64,000 bases of DNA from Amycolatopsis benzoatilytica AK 16/65 (GTDB lineage: Bacteria > Actinomycetota > Actinomycetes > Mycobacteriales > Pseudonocardiaceae): NCBI RefSeq assembly GCF_000383915.1, contig NZ_KB912942.1, positions 7,320,388 to 7,384,387 of the forward strand, read 5' to 3'. The position numbers and the translations under genes are program-made. The first letter of the stretch is position 1, and each line of letters begins with the position of its first letter. The notes under the pieces are model-generated. The model was not told the origin of the DNA. It saw only the letters and a list, made by a program, of their open reading frames with translations, and searched no databases. Below, one piece after another: positions 55,887 through 64,000 of this stretch.

Positions 55887-57352
55887 GACCGGCCGCTCAG
55901 CTCGTAGTCGCTCGGGTCGACCTTGCGGGTTTCCAGCCAGTACTTCCAGGTGAAGCCCGGCCAGATGGTCCGGTTGACGCCCTTCGAGTCGAGATACCAG
56001 CTCTTGCAGCCGCCCTGCGTCCACACGCCCTTGACGAGCTTTTCCTGGATCTGCTCCTGGAATTCCTCCTGCACAGACGGGCGCACGTCCAGCGCGGCCG
56101 CGCCGCGGGAATCGGCCAGCCGGATCGCGTCCACCACGTAACGGGACTGCGATTCGATCATGAACACCACCGAGTTGTGGCCGAGCGCGGTGTTCGGGCC
56201 GAGCAGGAAGAACAGGTTCGGGAAGCCGGAGACGGTGATTCCCTTGTGCGTCTGGATTCCGTCGGTGGCCCAGGATTTGGCCAGATCGCGGCCATCGACG
56301 CCGGTGATGTCCAGGTACTCCAGCGCATCCGTCACCTTGAACCCGGTGCCGTAGATGATCGCGTCCACCTCGTGCTCGACGCCCGCGGTGTCGACGATGC
56401 TGTGCGCGCGGACCTCGGCGACGCCGTCGGTGACCACGTCGACGTTCGGCCGGTCCAGCGCGGGGAAATAGTCGTTGGACAGCAGGACGCGCTTGCAGCC
56501 CATGGTGTAGTCCGGGGTGACTTTCCGGCGCAGCGCCGGATCCTTGATGCCCTTCGCGATGTGCCGGCGTCCGATGACCTCGGCGGCCTCCATCAGCTTC
56601 GGGTGCCCGTTGAACCCGATCGCGCGGGATTCGAGCATCCAGTACAACGCGTTGCGGTAGAGCCGTTGCGTGCCCGGGACGCGCTTGAACAACTGCCTGG
56701 CCCAGCCCGGCATGGCGTGGTCCGGCTTCGGCATGATCCACGGCGGGGTGCGCTGGAACAGCGTCAGCTCGCCGACCTCAGGCGCGATCTTCGGCACGAA
56801 CTGGACCGCGCTGGCCCCGGTGCCGATCACCGCGACGCGCTTGCCCGCGAGGTCGAATTCGTGGTTCCACTGCGCGGAGTGCCAGGTCTGGCCCTTGAAC
56901 TTGGCGATGCCCGGCAGTTTCGGGATCTGCGGGATGTGCAGTCCGCCGACGCCGGCGACGAGGAACTGGGCGGAGAACTCGGTGCCGCCCTTGGTTTCGA
57001 TCGTCCAGCGCCGCTCGCGCTCGTCCCAGTGCGCGCCGGTGAGTTCGACGCCGAACCGGATCTTGTCGCGCAGCCGGTAGGAGTCCGCGACCTTCTTGAG
57101 GTAGTCGAAGATCTCCGGCTGCGGCGAGAACGACCGGCTCCAGTCCGGGTTCTGCGCGTAGGAGAACGAGTACATGTGCGACTGCACGTCGCAGGCGCAG
57201 CCGGGGTACGAGTTGTCCCGCCAGGTGCCGCCGACCTCGTCGGCTTTCTCCAGGATCACATAGTCCCGGATCCCGGCTTTTTCGAGCTGGATCGCCTGGC
57301 CGAGCCCGGAAAAACCGGTGCCTACGATCACGACCTTGAACCGCTCGGTCAT
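55883..57352 (-). CDS. Flavin-containing (Baeyer-Villiger-type) monooxygenase
   Basis: 489 residues. FAD Rossmann motif VVIVGTGFSGLGQAIQL (GxGxxG, about 8-24), Baeyer-Villiger fingerprint FKGQTWHSAQWNHEFDLAGK (about 150-170, FxGxxxHxxxW with Asn in place of the usual Pro), NADPH motif AVIGTGASA (about 174), DNSYPGCACDVQSHMYSFS. Uses NADPH and O2 to turn ketones into esters or to oxidise heteroatoms. First gene of a three-gene overlapping operon with the diiron-like hydrolase and the 2Fe-2S reductase. Confidence 0.93.
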   Translation of the reverse strand: MTERFKVVIVGTGFSGLGQAIQLEKAGIRDYVILEKADEVGGTWRDNSYPGCACDVQSHMYSFSYAQNPDWSRSFSPQPEIFDYLKKVADSYRLRDKIRFGVELTGAHWDERERRWTIETKGGTEFSAQFLVAGVGGLHIPQIPKLPGIAKFKGQTWHSAQWNHEFDLAGKRVAVIGTGASAVQFVPKIAPEVGELTLFQRTPPWIMPKPDHAMPGWARQLFKRVPGTQRLYRNALYWMLESRAIGFNGHPKLMEAAEVIGRRHIAKGIKDPALRRKVTPDYTMGCKRVLLSNDYFPALDRPNVDVVTDGVAEVRAHSIVDTAGVEHEVDAIIYGTGFKVTDALEYLDITGVDGRDLAKSWATDGIQTHKGITVSGFPNLFFLLGPNTALGHNSVVFMIESQSRYVVDAIRLADSRGAAALDVRPSVQEEFQEQIQEKLVKGVWTQGGCKSWYLDSKGVNRTIWPGFTWKYWLETRKVDPSDYELSGRS

Positions 57353-57392
57353 TTGTCGGCCTCCGCTGCGCTGGGGGTCTGGCGTGCTTGAT

Positions 57393-57407
57393 GTTACCTC
57401 AAGTAAC
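57393..57407. promoter_or_regulatory. Inverted repeat upstream of the monooxygenase operon
   Basis: GTTAC-CTCAA-GTAAC, containing TACCTCAAGTA (57395-57405), 41 bp before the monooxygenase start, with a second imperfect site GTTACTCGAAAGTAC right after it. The rest of the 311-bp gap (57353-57663) holds no gene. Similar 11-mers precede the SDR gene (59092) and the toxin-antitoxin/AKR gap (60125). Confidence 0.6.
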
Positions 57408-57663
57408 AGTTACTCGAAAGTACTCGCTACTCGCCAGTACTGCGTTAGGGGGTTTGCCCCGCGGCGACCGGCGGTTTCGTCCCTGATTGCCGCGTGCCGC
57501 CGCCGCGAAGCCCGAAAACCGTAGTCGACCTGGGAATACCCGATGGCAACCTGAATCGGAAACCGTGAATTCCCGCAGCCGGACAGCCGGTTCGGCACGA
57601 TCGCGATCTCGGCGTCGTGCTGCGAATGTCTGCCGCTGAGCAAGCGGCGGATCGACCGGAGAC

Positions 57664-58137
57664 CTAGTAAACGCCGCCGAGCTTCGAATGGTCCCAGCTC
57701 GCGATCTTCGTCGGGCGCAGAATCAGCCCGATCCGCTTCGGCGCCTGCCGCGCGATGAGCGCGCGCAGCTCGTCCGGCACCGGCGCGCCCGGCTCGGCCC
57801 CGGAGTACCGCATCATCAGCGCGGTGCCCATCTGCGTGACGGTTTCGATGTCCTCGACGATCTCGACATCCGCCTCGAAGGAGAGCCCGCGCAGCTGGTC
57901 GTACGACTCGCCGCTTTCGACCAGCACGGTCGCCTGCGGCAGCCGGCGGAGGTTCTTGCCCTTCTGCGAGCTGCCGTACGTCCACGTCGCGACCCCGCCC
58001 TCGTGCGGGTAGTACCAGAGGGCGGTGAGGTGCGGCCGGCCGTTCGGGCCGATCGAGGCCACGTTGATGACCTTCTGCTCGGTCAGGTAGGCCTGCACCT
58101 CGTCCGGTGTCATCCGGATCTGGTCGCGACGGGACAT
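57664..58137 (-). CDS. PPOX-class F420-dependent oxidoreductase-like protein
   Basis: 157 residues from ATG 58137. Split-barrel fold: VQAYLTEQKVINVASIGPNG, RPHLTALWYYPHEGGVATWT, YGSSQKGKNLRRLPQATVLV (phosphate-binding Lys/Arg) and SFEADVEIVED. Belongs to the pyridoxamine-oxidase-like/F420 group. Starts 8 bp after the SDR stop, so the two are likely co-transcribed. Confidence 0.88.
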   Translation of the reverse strand: MSRRDQIRMTPDEVQAYLTEQKVINVASIGPNGRPHLTALWYYPHEGGVATWTYGSSQKGKNLRRLPQATVLVESGESYDQLRGLSFEADVEIVEDIETVTQMGTALMMRYSGAEPGAPVPDELRALIARQAPKRIGLILRPTKIASWDHSKLGGVY

Positions 58138-58145
58138 GGCGCTCC

Positions 58146-59039
58146 TCAGCTGTGCTTCGTGGCGGCGCGCCCGCCGTGGCCGGTGACCGACGATTCGTAC
58201 GCGCCGCGCTCCTCGACGTCCTTCAGTGCGGCGCGGTCCGCGGCCGGCACCCGGGTCCGCGAGCCGAACTCGATGATCGGCGGCAGGAACGAGCGCAGCA
58301 GCTTCAGTCCGCCGACCCAGCGTGGCACGTGGATCGTCCGGGCGCGGCGCAGAATCCCGGCTTCCAGGTCGTCGAGCGCGACATCCAGCGGGTAGGTCTT
58401 GCCGATCAGCCCCGGCATCGACGAGCGCAGCTTGCCGAACACCGGGTGCGCGTCGGCGCTTTCCACCAGGTCGGTGCGGATCCAGGTGGGGTGCGCGACG
58501 CCGACCTTCACGCCGAGATGCGCGATCTCGGCGCGCAGGCTGTTGCAGAACGCTTCCACGCCTGCCTTCGCGGCGGCGTAGTTCGCCATGCCGGGTGCGT
58601 GCGTGATCGCGGCCAGCGAGGAAATGCCCAGCAGGTAGCCGCGGCGCTCGATGACGTGCGGGAGCGTGACCCGGAACGTGCGCCACACGCCGAGCAGGTC
58701 GACCTCGATGACCTTCTCGAACGCGGCTGGGTCCACCGAGCGGACGAAGCCGGCGGTGGCGATGCCGGCGTTCGCGATGACGATGTCGATGCCGCCGAAG
58801 TGCTCGACCACGCCCGCGGTGGCGCGTTCCAGGTCTTCCCAGCTGGTGACGTCGGCTTCCCACGCGTGCGCGTTCGGCCCGATCCGCTTGGCGACCGCTT
58901 CCTGCTCCTGCGCTTCCAGCCCGACGAGCGCCACCTTCGCGCCGCGCGCGGCGAGCCGTTCGGCCAAGCCGGCTCCGATCCCGCGGGCGGCTCCGGTGAT
59001 GAGCACGACCTTGCCCTCGACCTGCTTCTGCTGAGCCAC
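58146..59039 (-). CDS. SDR family oxidoreductase
   Basis: 297 residues from GTG 59039 with a strong AGGAGGGC ribosome site. TGAARGIG (about 15-22), ADVT, NAGIA, GISSLA (Ser) and YAAAKAGVEAFCNSLRAEIA (Tyr/Lys about 159-163). The SSLAAITHAPGMANYAAAKAG context and 297-residue length fit mycobacterial-type SDRs next to monooxygenases (SadH-like). First gene of an SDR-PPOX pair. Confidence 0.92.
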   Translation of the reverse strand: MAQQKQVEGKVVLITGAARGIGAGLAERLAARGAKVALVGLEAQEQEAVAKRIGPNAHAWEADVTSWEDLERATAGVVEHFGGIDIVIANAGIATAGFVRSVDPAAFEKVIEVDLLGVWRTFRVTLPHVIERRGYLLGISSLAAITHAPGMANYAAAKAGVEAFCNSLRAEIAHLGVKVGVAHPTWIRTDLVESADAHPVFGKLRSSMPGLIGKTYPLDVALDDLEAGILRRARTIHVPRWVGGLKLLRSFLPPIIEFGSRTRVPAADRAALKDVEERGAYESSVTGHGGRAATKHS

Positions 59040-59091
59040 GGTGCCCTCCTGAGCCGGTTTTCGCCTGTCAGAAGGGCACCGTACCTCAACC

Positions 59092-59102
59092 TACCCCGGG
59101 TA
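59092..59102. promoter_or_regulatory. TACC-N3-GGTA-like inverted motif upstream of the SDR-PPOX pair
   Basis: TACCCCGGGTA, a palindrome preceded by GTACCTCAAC and followed by GCTACTGTTCGGTAAGTAC, 53 bp before the SDR start. Same form as the motifs at 57395 and 60125. Confidence 0.5.
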
Positions 59103-59121
59103 AGCTACTGTTCGGTAAGTA

Positions 59122-60051
59122 CTAGTTCGACGCTTCGCTCAGTGCGGTCAACTCGGCGGGCGTCAGCTCCAGCGACACCGAGGCGAGCAGGTCCACCAGC
59201 TGCTCCGGGGTCCGCGCACTGGCGATCGGCGCGGCGACCGTCGGCTGCTGGCGCAACCACGCGAGCGAGACGCTGGTGACCGAGACCTGGTTCGCGGCCG
59301 CGATTTCGTCCAGTGCGGCGAGGACGCGTTCGCCGCGCGCGTCCAGGTACTCCAGAGCGCGCGGAGCACGCGGGGAATCGCCCGGCTGGTCCTTCGACCG
59401 GTACTTGCCGGTGAGGAATCCCTTGGCCAGTCCGAAGTACGGCAGGGTGGCGAGGTTCTCCCGGGCGACCAGCGGGGCCAGAGTCCGCTCGTACTCGCGT
59501 TCCATCAGGTTGTAATGCGGTTGCAGGGCAACGTATCGGGCAAATCCGTTCCGGTCTGAAACGGACAGTGCGGAGGCGAGCCGGTCGGCCGTGAAGTTGG
59601 ACGCCGCGAGGTAGCGCACCTTTCCCGAGCGCACGAGCTGATCGAACGCGGCGAGGGTTTCTTCCTGCGGGGTGTCCGGGTCGTCGGTGTGCGCGTAGTA
59701 CAGGTCGATGTGGTCGGTCTGGAGCCGGCGCAGCGACGCTTCGGCCTGCTCGGCGATGTTCGCCGCGCCGAGGCCGGGCCGCTGCTCGTCGGCGCCGGGC
59801 TTGCCCGCCCCGACCTTGGTGGCGATGACCAGATCGTCGCGCCGGCCGCGGCGGGCCAGCCAGTTGCCGATGATCGTTTCGGAACCGCCCCCGCCGCCGT
59901 AGATATTGGCGGTGTCGAGGAAGTTGCCGCCCGCCGCGGTGTAGGCGTCGAGGACGGTGAAGGACGTGGGTTCGTCCGCGGTGAAGTTGAAGACGTTGCA
60001 GCCGAGGTTGAGGCCGAAGATGTCCAGATCCGTGGTACCGAGCTTGGTCAT
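59122..60051 (-). CDS. Aldo/keto reductase
   Basis: 309 residues. TIM-barrel NADPH reductase: NFLDTANIYGGGGGSETIIG (Asp and catalytic Tyr about 46-51), ATKVG (Lys), IDLYYAHTDDP (His), and the cofactor region at the end (VAAPIASARTPEQLVDLLAS). Of the AKR YghZ/YajO-like group. 82 bp separate its 3' end from the SDR start on the same strand. Substrate unknown. Confidence 0.93.
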   Translation of the reverse strand: MTKLGTTDLDIFGLNLGCNVFNFTADEPTSFTVLDAYTAAGGNFLDTANIYGGGGGSETIIGNWLARRGRRDDLVIATKVGAGKPGADEQRPGLGAANIAEQAEASLRRLQTDHIDLYYAHTDDPDTPQEETLAAFDQLVRSGKVRYLAASNFTADRLASALSVSDRNGFARYVALQPHYNLMEREYERTLAPLVARENLATLPYFGLAKGFLTGKYRSKDQPGDSPRAPRALEYLDARGERVLAALDEIAAANQVSVTSVSLAWLRQQPTVAAPIASARTPEQLVDLLASVSLELTPAELTALSEASN

Positions 60052-60123
60052 GCTTTCGAACCTAATCCGGTTCCGGGCGCGTTCGCGCCGGGAGACGGAG
60101 AAACGAAGGTGCTACCACCGATG

Positions 60124-60136
60124 CTACCTGAGGTAG
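60124..60136. promoter_or_regulatory. Operator-like palindrome at the toxin-antitoxin / AKR divergent promoter
   Basis: CTACCT-G-AGGTAG, 6+1+6. TAGGAT at 60134-60139 can serve as a -10 box, placing transcription start near the antitoxin GTG at 60147 (leaderless). Could be the antitoxin autoregulatory operator or part of the TACCYNNRGTA set of the redox cluster. Confidence 0.6.
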
Positions 60137-60146
60137 GATAGTCGGT

Positions 60147-60368
60147 GTGAAGGTTAGCGTGAGTCTTCCGGAGGAGGATGTCGAGTTCCTCGACGCGTAC
60201 GCGGCTGAGCAGGGCATCGAGTCGCGGTCGGCGGCGCTGCACGCGGCGGTGTCGGTGCTGCGGGCCGGGCAGTTGGCCGACGCGTACGAGGATGCCTGGA
60301 CGTCCTGGGACGACTCGGGCGAAGCGGAAACCTGGGATGTCGCGGTCGGCGACGGACTGGAGTCCTGA
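60147..60368 (+). CDS. MazE-like antitoxin (ribbon-helix-helix)
   Basis: 73 residues from GTG 60147. N-terminal ribbon-helix-helix: VSVSLPEEDVEFLDAYAAEQ and SRSAALHAAVSVLR, which binds DNA; acidic Trp-containing tail YEDAWTSWDDSGEAETWDVA, expected to wrap around the toxin. It precedes the MazF-type toxin by 3 bp, the standard order. No ribosome site; probably a leaderless message. Confidence 0.88.
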   Translation: MKVSVSLPEEDVEFLDAYAAEQGIESRSAALHAAVSVLRAGQLADAYEDAWTSWDDSGEAETWDVAVGDGLES

Positions 60369-60371
60369 GTC

Positions 60372-60719
60372 GTGCGACGGGGGGAAATCCGGTTCGTCCA
60401 GCTCGATCCGGTGCGCGGCGCGGAGGCGAGCAAGACCAGGCCCGCGGTGATCGTCAGCAATGACACGGCGAACTCCACCGCTCAGCGGCTGGGCCGCGGG
60501 GTGGTGACGGTAGTGCCGGTAACGTCCAATGTGGATCGGATCTACCCGTTCCACGTGTTCCTGCCAGCGGCCGAAACCGGGCTGCAGCGTGATTCCAAGG
60601 CTCAAGCCGAACAGGTCCGGTCGGTGGCGGTCGAGCGCGTCGGCCGTCGTTGCGGGAAGCTCGACCTCGAGTATCTCCGCCAGTTGGACAAGGCTCTGCG
60701 GCTGCATCTCGGGCTCTGA
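60372..60719 (+). CDS. MazF/PemK-family endoribonuclease toxin
   Basis: 115 residues from GTG 60372. MazF fold: RRGEIRFVQLDPVRGAEASK (conserved Arg/Asp region), TRPAVIVSNDTANSTAQRLG, VVTVVPVTSNVDRIYPFHVF, then QAEQVRSVAVERVGR with the Q-x-R-(S/T)-V signature. Cuts mRNA at short sites, inhibited by the preceding antitoxin. Confidence 0.92.
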   Translation: MRRGEIRFVQLDPVRGAEASKTRPAVIVSNDTANSTAQRLGRGVVTVVPVTSNVDRIYPFHVFLPAAETGLQRDSKAQAEQVRSVAVERVGRRCGKLDLEYLRQLDKALRLHLGL

Positions 60720-60766
60720 TCCGGCGGCTGGGAGGAAAACCGGGCCTTCGTGCGTTGGGCACGATC

Positions 60767-61588
60767 ATGGCTATCGAAGTGGGCAGGATCGGGATCTGGC
60801 GTCCGGTGTCGCAGATCGACGGCGCGTTCGCGGCCGAGGTGGAGAAACTGGGCTACGGCGCGATCTGGCTGGGCTCGTCGCCGGGCGGGGACCTGGCGAT
60901 CGTCGACGAGCTGCTGGCCGCGACCGACCGGATCACCGTCGCGACCGGAATCGTCAACATCTGGGCGGACGCGCCGGAGGCCATCGCGAAGGCGTTCCAC
61001 CGCATCAACGAACGACACCCGGACCGCTTCCTGCTCGGCGTCGGCGCGGGACATCCGGAGGCCACCCAGCAGTACGTGAAGCCGTACGCCGCCCTGGTCG
61101 ACTACCTCGACCGGCTGGACGCGGCCGGCGTGCCGCAGGCGTCTCGCGTGCTCGCCGCGCTCGGCCCGAAGGTGCTGAAGCTTTCCGCCGATCGGGCGGC
61201 AGGCGCGCACCCGTATCTCGTGACCCCGGAACACACCCGCGCCGCACGCGAAGTGCTCGGCTCCGAGCCGCTGCTGGCGCCGGAGCAGAAGGTGATCATC
61301 GATACCGACCTCGACCGGGCGCGGGCGCTTGGCCGGGAGCGGGTGAAGATCTATCTCAAGCTGTCGAACTACGTCGCCAACCTGCGGAAACTCGGCTTCT
61401 CCGATGCGGATGTGGCAGGCGACGGCAGCGACCGGCTGGTCGACGCGCTCGCTCTGCACGGCGACGCCGCGACCGTCGCGGCGGGCGTCCGCGCGCACCT
61501 CGAAGCAGGTGCGGACCACGTGAACCTGCAGGTGCTCAACGAAGACCCGTTCCCGGCATACCGGGCGCTGGCGGCCGAGTTGCTCTGA
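60767..61588 (+). CDS. LLM-class F420-dependent oxidoreductase, copy 1
   Basis: 273 residues from ATG 60767. Luciferase-like TIM barrel: IGIWRPVSQIDGAFAAEVEK, YGAIWLGSSPGGDLAIVDEL, ITVATGIVNIWADAPEAIAK, RFLLGVGAGHPEATQQYVKP, LGPKVLKLSADRAAGAHPYL. Contains the TIGR03620-like pattern. Substrate unknown. Its neighbour 53 bp downstream is a near-copy of identical length. Confidence 0.9.
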   Translation: MAIEVGRIGIWRPVSQIDGAFAAEVEKLGYGAIWLGSSPGGDLAIVDELLAATDRITVATGIVNIWADAPEAIAKAFHRINERHPDRFLLGVGAGHPEATQQYVKPYAALVDYLDRLDAAGVPQASRVLAALGPKVLKLSADRAAGAHPYLVTPEHTRAAREVLGSEPLLAPEQKVIIDTDLDRARALGRERVKIYLKLSNYVANLRKLGFSDADVAGDGSDRLVDALALHGDAATVAAGVRAHLEAGADHVNLQVLNEDPFPAYRALAAELL

Positions 61589-61641
61589 CCCGTTCGGGGA
61601 CATCGGGACGAAATCCAGCCCGTCGCGCGTTGGCGACGGGC

Positions 61642-62463
61642 ATGGGTATCGAATTGGGCAAGCTCGGCGTCTGGCGGATGGCGGCCGGGGTGGACGCGGC
61701 GTTCGCCGCCGAGGTGGAGAAGCTCGGCTACGGCACGATCTGGCTCGGCGGCTCGCCCGGCGGCGACCTCGCGATCGTCGACGAGCTGCTGGCCGCGACC
61801 GACCGGATCACCGTCGCGACCGGGATCGTCAACATCTGGGCGGACGCGCCGGAGAGCATCGCGAAGGCGTTCCATCGCATCGAAGGCAAACACCCCGGCC
61901 GATTCGTGCTGGGCGTCGGAGCCGGGCATCGCGAGCACACGCAGGAGTACAAGAAGCCGTACGTCGCGCTGGTCGAATACCTCGACGCGCTCGACAAGGC
62001 CGGAGTGCCGAAGGAATCGCGGGCACTGGCGGCGCTCGGTCCGAAGGTGATCGAACTCGCCCGCGACCGCACCGCCGTCGTGCACCCGTATCTGACGACC
62101 CCGGAACACACTCGCGCCGCGCACGAGAGCATCGGGTCCGCGGCATTGCTCGCGCCCGAGCAGAAGGTCGTCTTCGACACCGACCCGGAGCGGGCCCGGG
62201 CGACCGCCCGCGAGACGGTCGCCTTCTATCTCGGCCTGTCCAACTACACCGCGAACCTGCGCAAGCACGGCTTCTCCGAAGAGGACGTCGCCGGCACCGG
62301 AACCGACCGCCTGGTGGACGCGCTGGCGCTGCACGGTGACGGAAAAGCACTGGCAGCGGGCCTGCAAGCGCATCTGGACGCGGGCGCTGACCACGTCAGC
62401 GTGCAGGCGCTGGGCGCCGATCCGTTCCCGGCGTACCGGGCGATCGCGGCCGAGTTGCTCTGA
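61642..62463 (+). CDS. LLM-class F420-dependent oxidoreductase, copy 2
   Basis: 273 residues from ATG 61642, the same length and motifs as copy 1 (GDLAIVDELLAATDRITVAT is identical in both). The sequence before the start is also alike (GCGCGTTGG-CGACGGGC-ATG against TGCGTTGGGCACGATC-ATG), indicating that the gene and its leader were duplicated together. The two have diverged mainly in the C-terminal half. Confidence 0.9.
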   Translation: MGIELGKLGVWRMAAGVDAAFAAEVEKLGYGTIWLGGSPGGDLAIVDELLAATDRITVATGIVNIWADAPESIAKAFHRIEGKHPGRFVLGVGAGHREHTQEYKKPYVALVEYLDALDKAGVPKESRALAALGPKVIELARDRTAVVHPYLTTPEHTRAAHESIGSAALLAPEQKVVFDTDPERARATARETVAFYLGLSNYTANLRKHGFSEEDVAGTGTDRLVDALALHGDGKALAAGLQAHLDAGADHVSVQALGADPFPAYRAIAAELL

Positions 62464-62566
62464 ATCGCTCCAGTCGGTTTCGTCTCGTACCGGGCGGGAC
62501 CGGTCCGGCCGCCCGGTCCACCTCGTACGATGCCGGAAGAAGACCAGTCGTCCCGAGGAGGAACCG

Positions 62567-63598
<1,032 letters not shown>

Positions 63599-63614
63599 CC
63601 GATTTCCGGTGTGG

Positions 63615-63647
63615 CGGGGCCGTTTCGACGTTGTCGGAGCGGCCCCG
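63615..63647 (+). terminator. Intrinsic terminator after fbaA
   Basis: CGGGGCCG-T-TTCGAC / GTCGGA-G-CGGCCCCG, about 15 paired positions including wobble pairs, with a 3-base loop. Confidence 0.75.
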
Positions 63648-63717
63648 TTCGCGATCGCGGCCCCGGTTGCCGCTTCCCCGTCGCGCCGGCTGGCGGGAAC
63701 CGAATGAGGGAGGAACC

Positions 63718-64000
63718 ATGGCCTACACCGGAGTAGTCACCACCGGCGGTCCCGCCGACGTGCGGGAAACCACCGGCCTGACCATCTCGAAAGTCTCGGT
63801 CGGCACGATCGACAACAACGCTTACCTGCTGCGCTGCCGCGCCACTGGCGAACAGCTCCTGATCGACGCCGCGGCCGACCCGGAGACGTTGCTGGCGCTG
63901 GCCGGCGACGGCGGGCTCGCCTCGATCGTGACCACTCATCAGCACTGGGACCACTGGATCGCGCTCGCCGAGGTCGCCGAGGCCACCGGTGCCCGTACCT
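63718..64000 (+). CDS. Metallo-beta-lactamase-fold hydrolase (partial)
   Basis: Starts at ATG 63718 after GAGGGAGGAAC and runs off the window end (94 codons visible). AYTGVVTTGGPADVRETTGL and VSVGTIDNNAYLLRC are followed by TTHQHWDHWIALAEVAEATG, the HxHxDH zinc-binding motif (about residues 64-70). Hydroxyacylglutathione hydrolase-like (glyoxalase II) enzymes have this layout; the specific reaction cannot be told from this part. Confidence 0.88.
   Translation, partial: MAYTGVVTTGGPADVRETTGLTISKVSVGTIDNNAYLLRCRATGEQLLIDAAADPETLLALAGDGGLASIVTTHQHWDHWIALAEVAEATGART

Noticed and set aside
60529..61641. Apparent in-frame N-terminal extension of the second LLM gene through the first
   Set aside because: Reads the first LLM gene out of frame; the ATG at 61642 matches the paralogue start exactly.

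Overview
The window is GC-rich (roughly 70%) actinomycete chromosome with strong third-position GC bias and many GTG starts. The HspR-type heat-shock operon, an Emb-family arabinosyltransferase (cell-wall arabinan makers of the Mycobacteriales/Pseudonocardiales), F420-type oxidoreductases, a DasR-like box and an intergenic palindromic repeat family all fit Pseudonocardiaceae. Amycolatopsis is my best guess, by inference only. I saw no rRNA, tRNA, insertion sequence, prophage or CRISPR array.

Layout. 1-0.9 kb: end of a DUF4097-like gene, a doubtful small ORF and a decayed exported peptidase. 1-5.4 kb: dnaK-grpE-dnaJ-hspR behind a HAIR operator; a second HAIR element precedes clpB (11.9-14.5 kb), giving a two-locus HspR regulon. 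Between them lie a dienelactone hydrolase, a flavohemoglobin-like protein and a MarR-MFS efflux pair. 14.5-21.5 kb: GH105 hydrolase, repeat-tailed membrane protein, arabinosyltransferase and a secreted protein. 21.5-30.5 kb: SDR, ABC exporter pair, pyrE, a sigma factor / zinc-finger-Asp23 / Asp23 operon, DUF2784 protein, TrmH-type methyltransferase and GH76 hydrolase. 30.5-37.6 kb: a sugar locus with one intact and one headless LacI protein, a large operator, an ABC importer of the ribose/fructose type, a PfkB kinase and a P-loop kinase.

37.7-50.9 kb: SDR, glyoxalase-fold protein, two DedA proteins, a second MarR-MFS locus with a YceI protein, two TetR-controlled modules (an MFS pump; an NmrA-like reductase) and a GlcD-like FAD oxidase. 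51-54 kb: a repeat-rich membrane-anchored protein, nagA with a DasR-like box, an ECF sigma factor and a YciI protein. 54-60 kb: a redox cluster (Baeyer-Villiger-type monooxygenase, diiron-like hydrolase, ferredoxin-type reductase, F420/PPOX protein, SDR, aldo/keto reductase) whose promoter regions share an 11-bp inverted motif. 60-64 kb: a MazEF-type toxin-antitoxin pair, tandemly duplicated LLM oxidoreductases, class II fructose-bisphosphate aldolase and the start of a metallo-beta-lactamase-fold hydrolase.

Most striking features: (i) two paralogous MarR-MFS loci whose transporters carry C-terminal beta-sandwich (CarboxypepD_reg-like) repeats, one co-transcribed with a YceI protein bearing the same domain; both loci share a TTGY-N5-GCAA operator candidate; (ii) a sigma factor operon whose predicted anti-sigma factor fuses a zinc finger to an Asp23-like domain; (iii) six intergenic palindromes whose arms have changed together, mostly at gene 3' ends.
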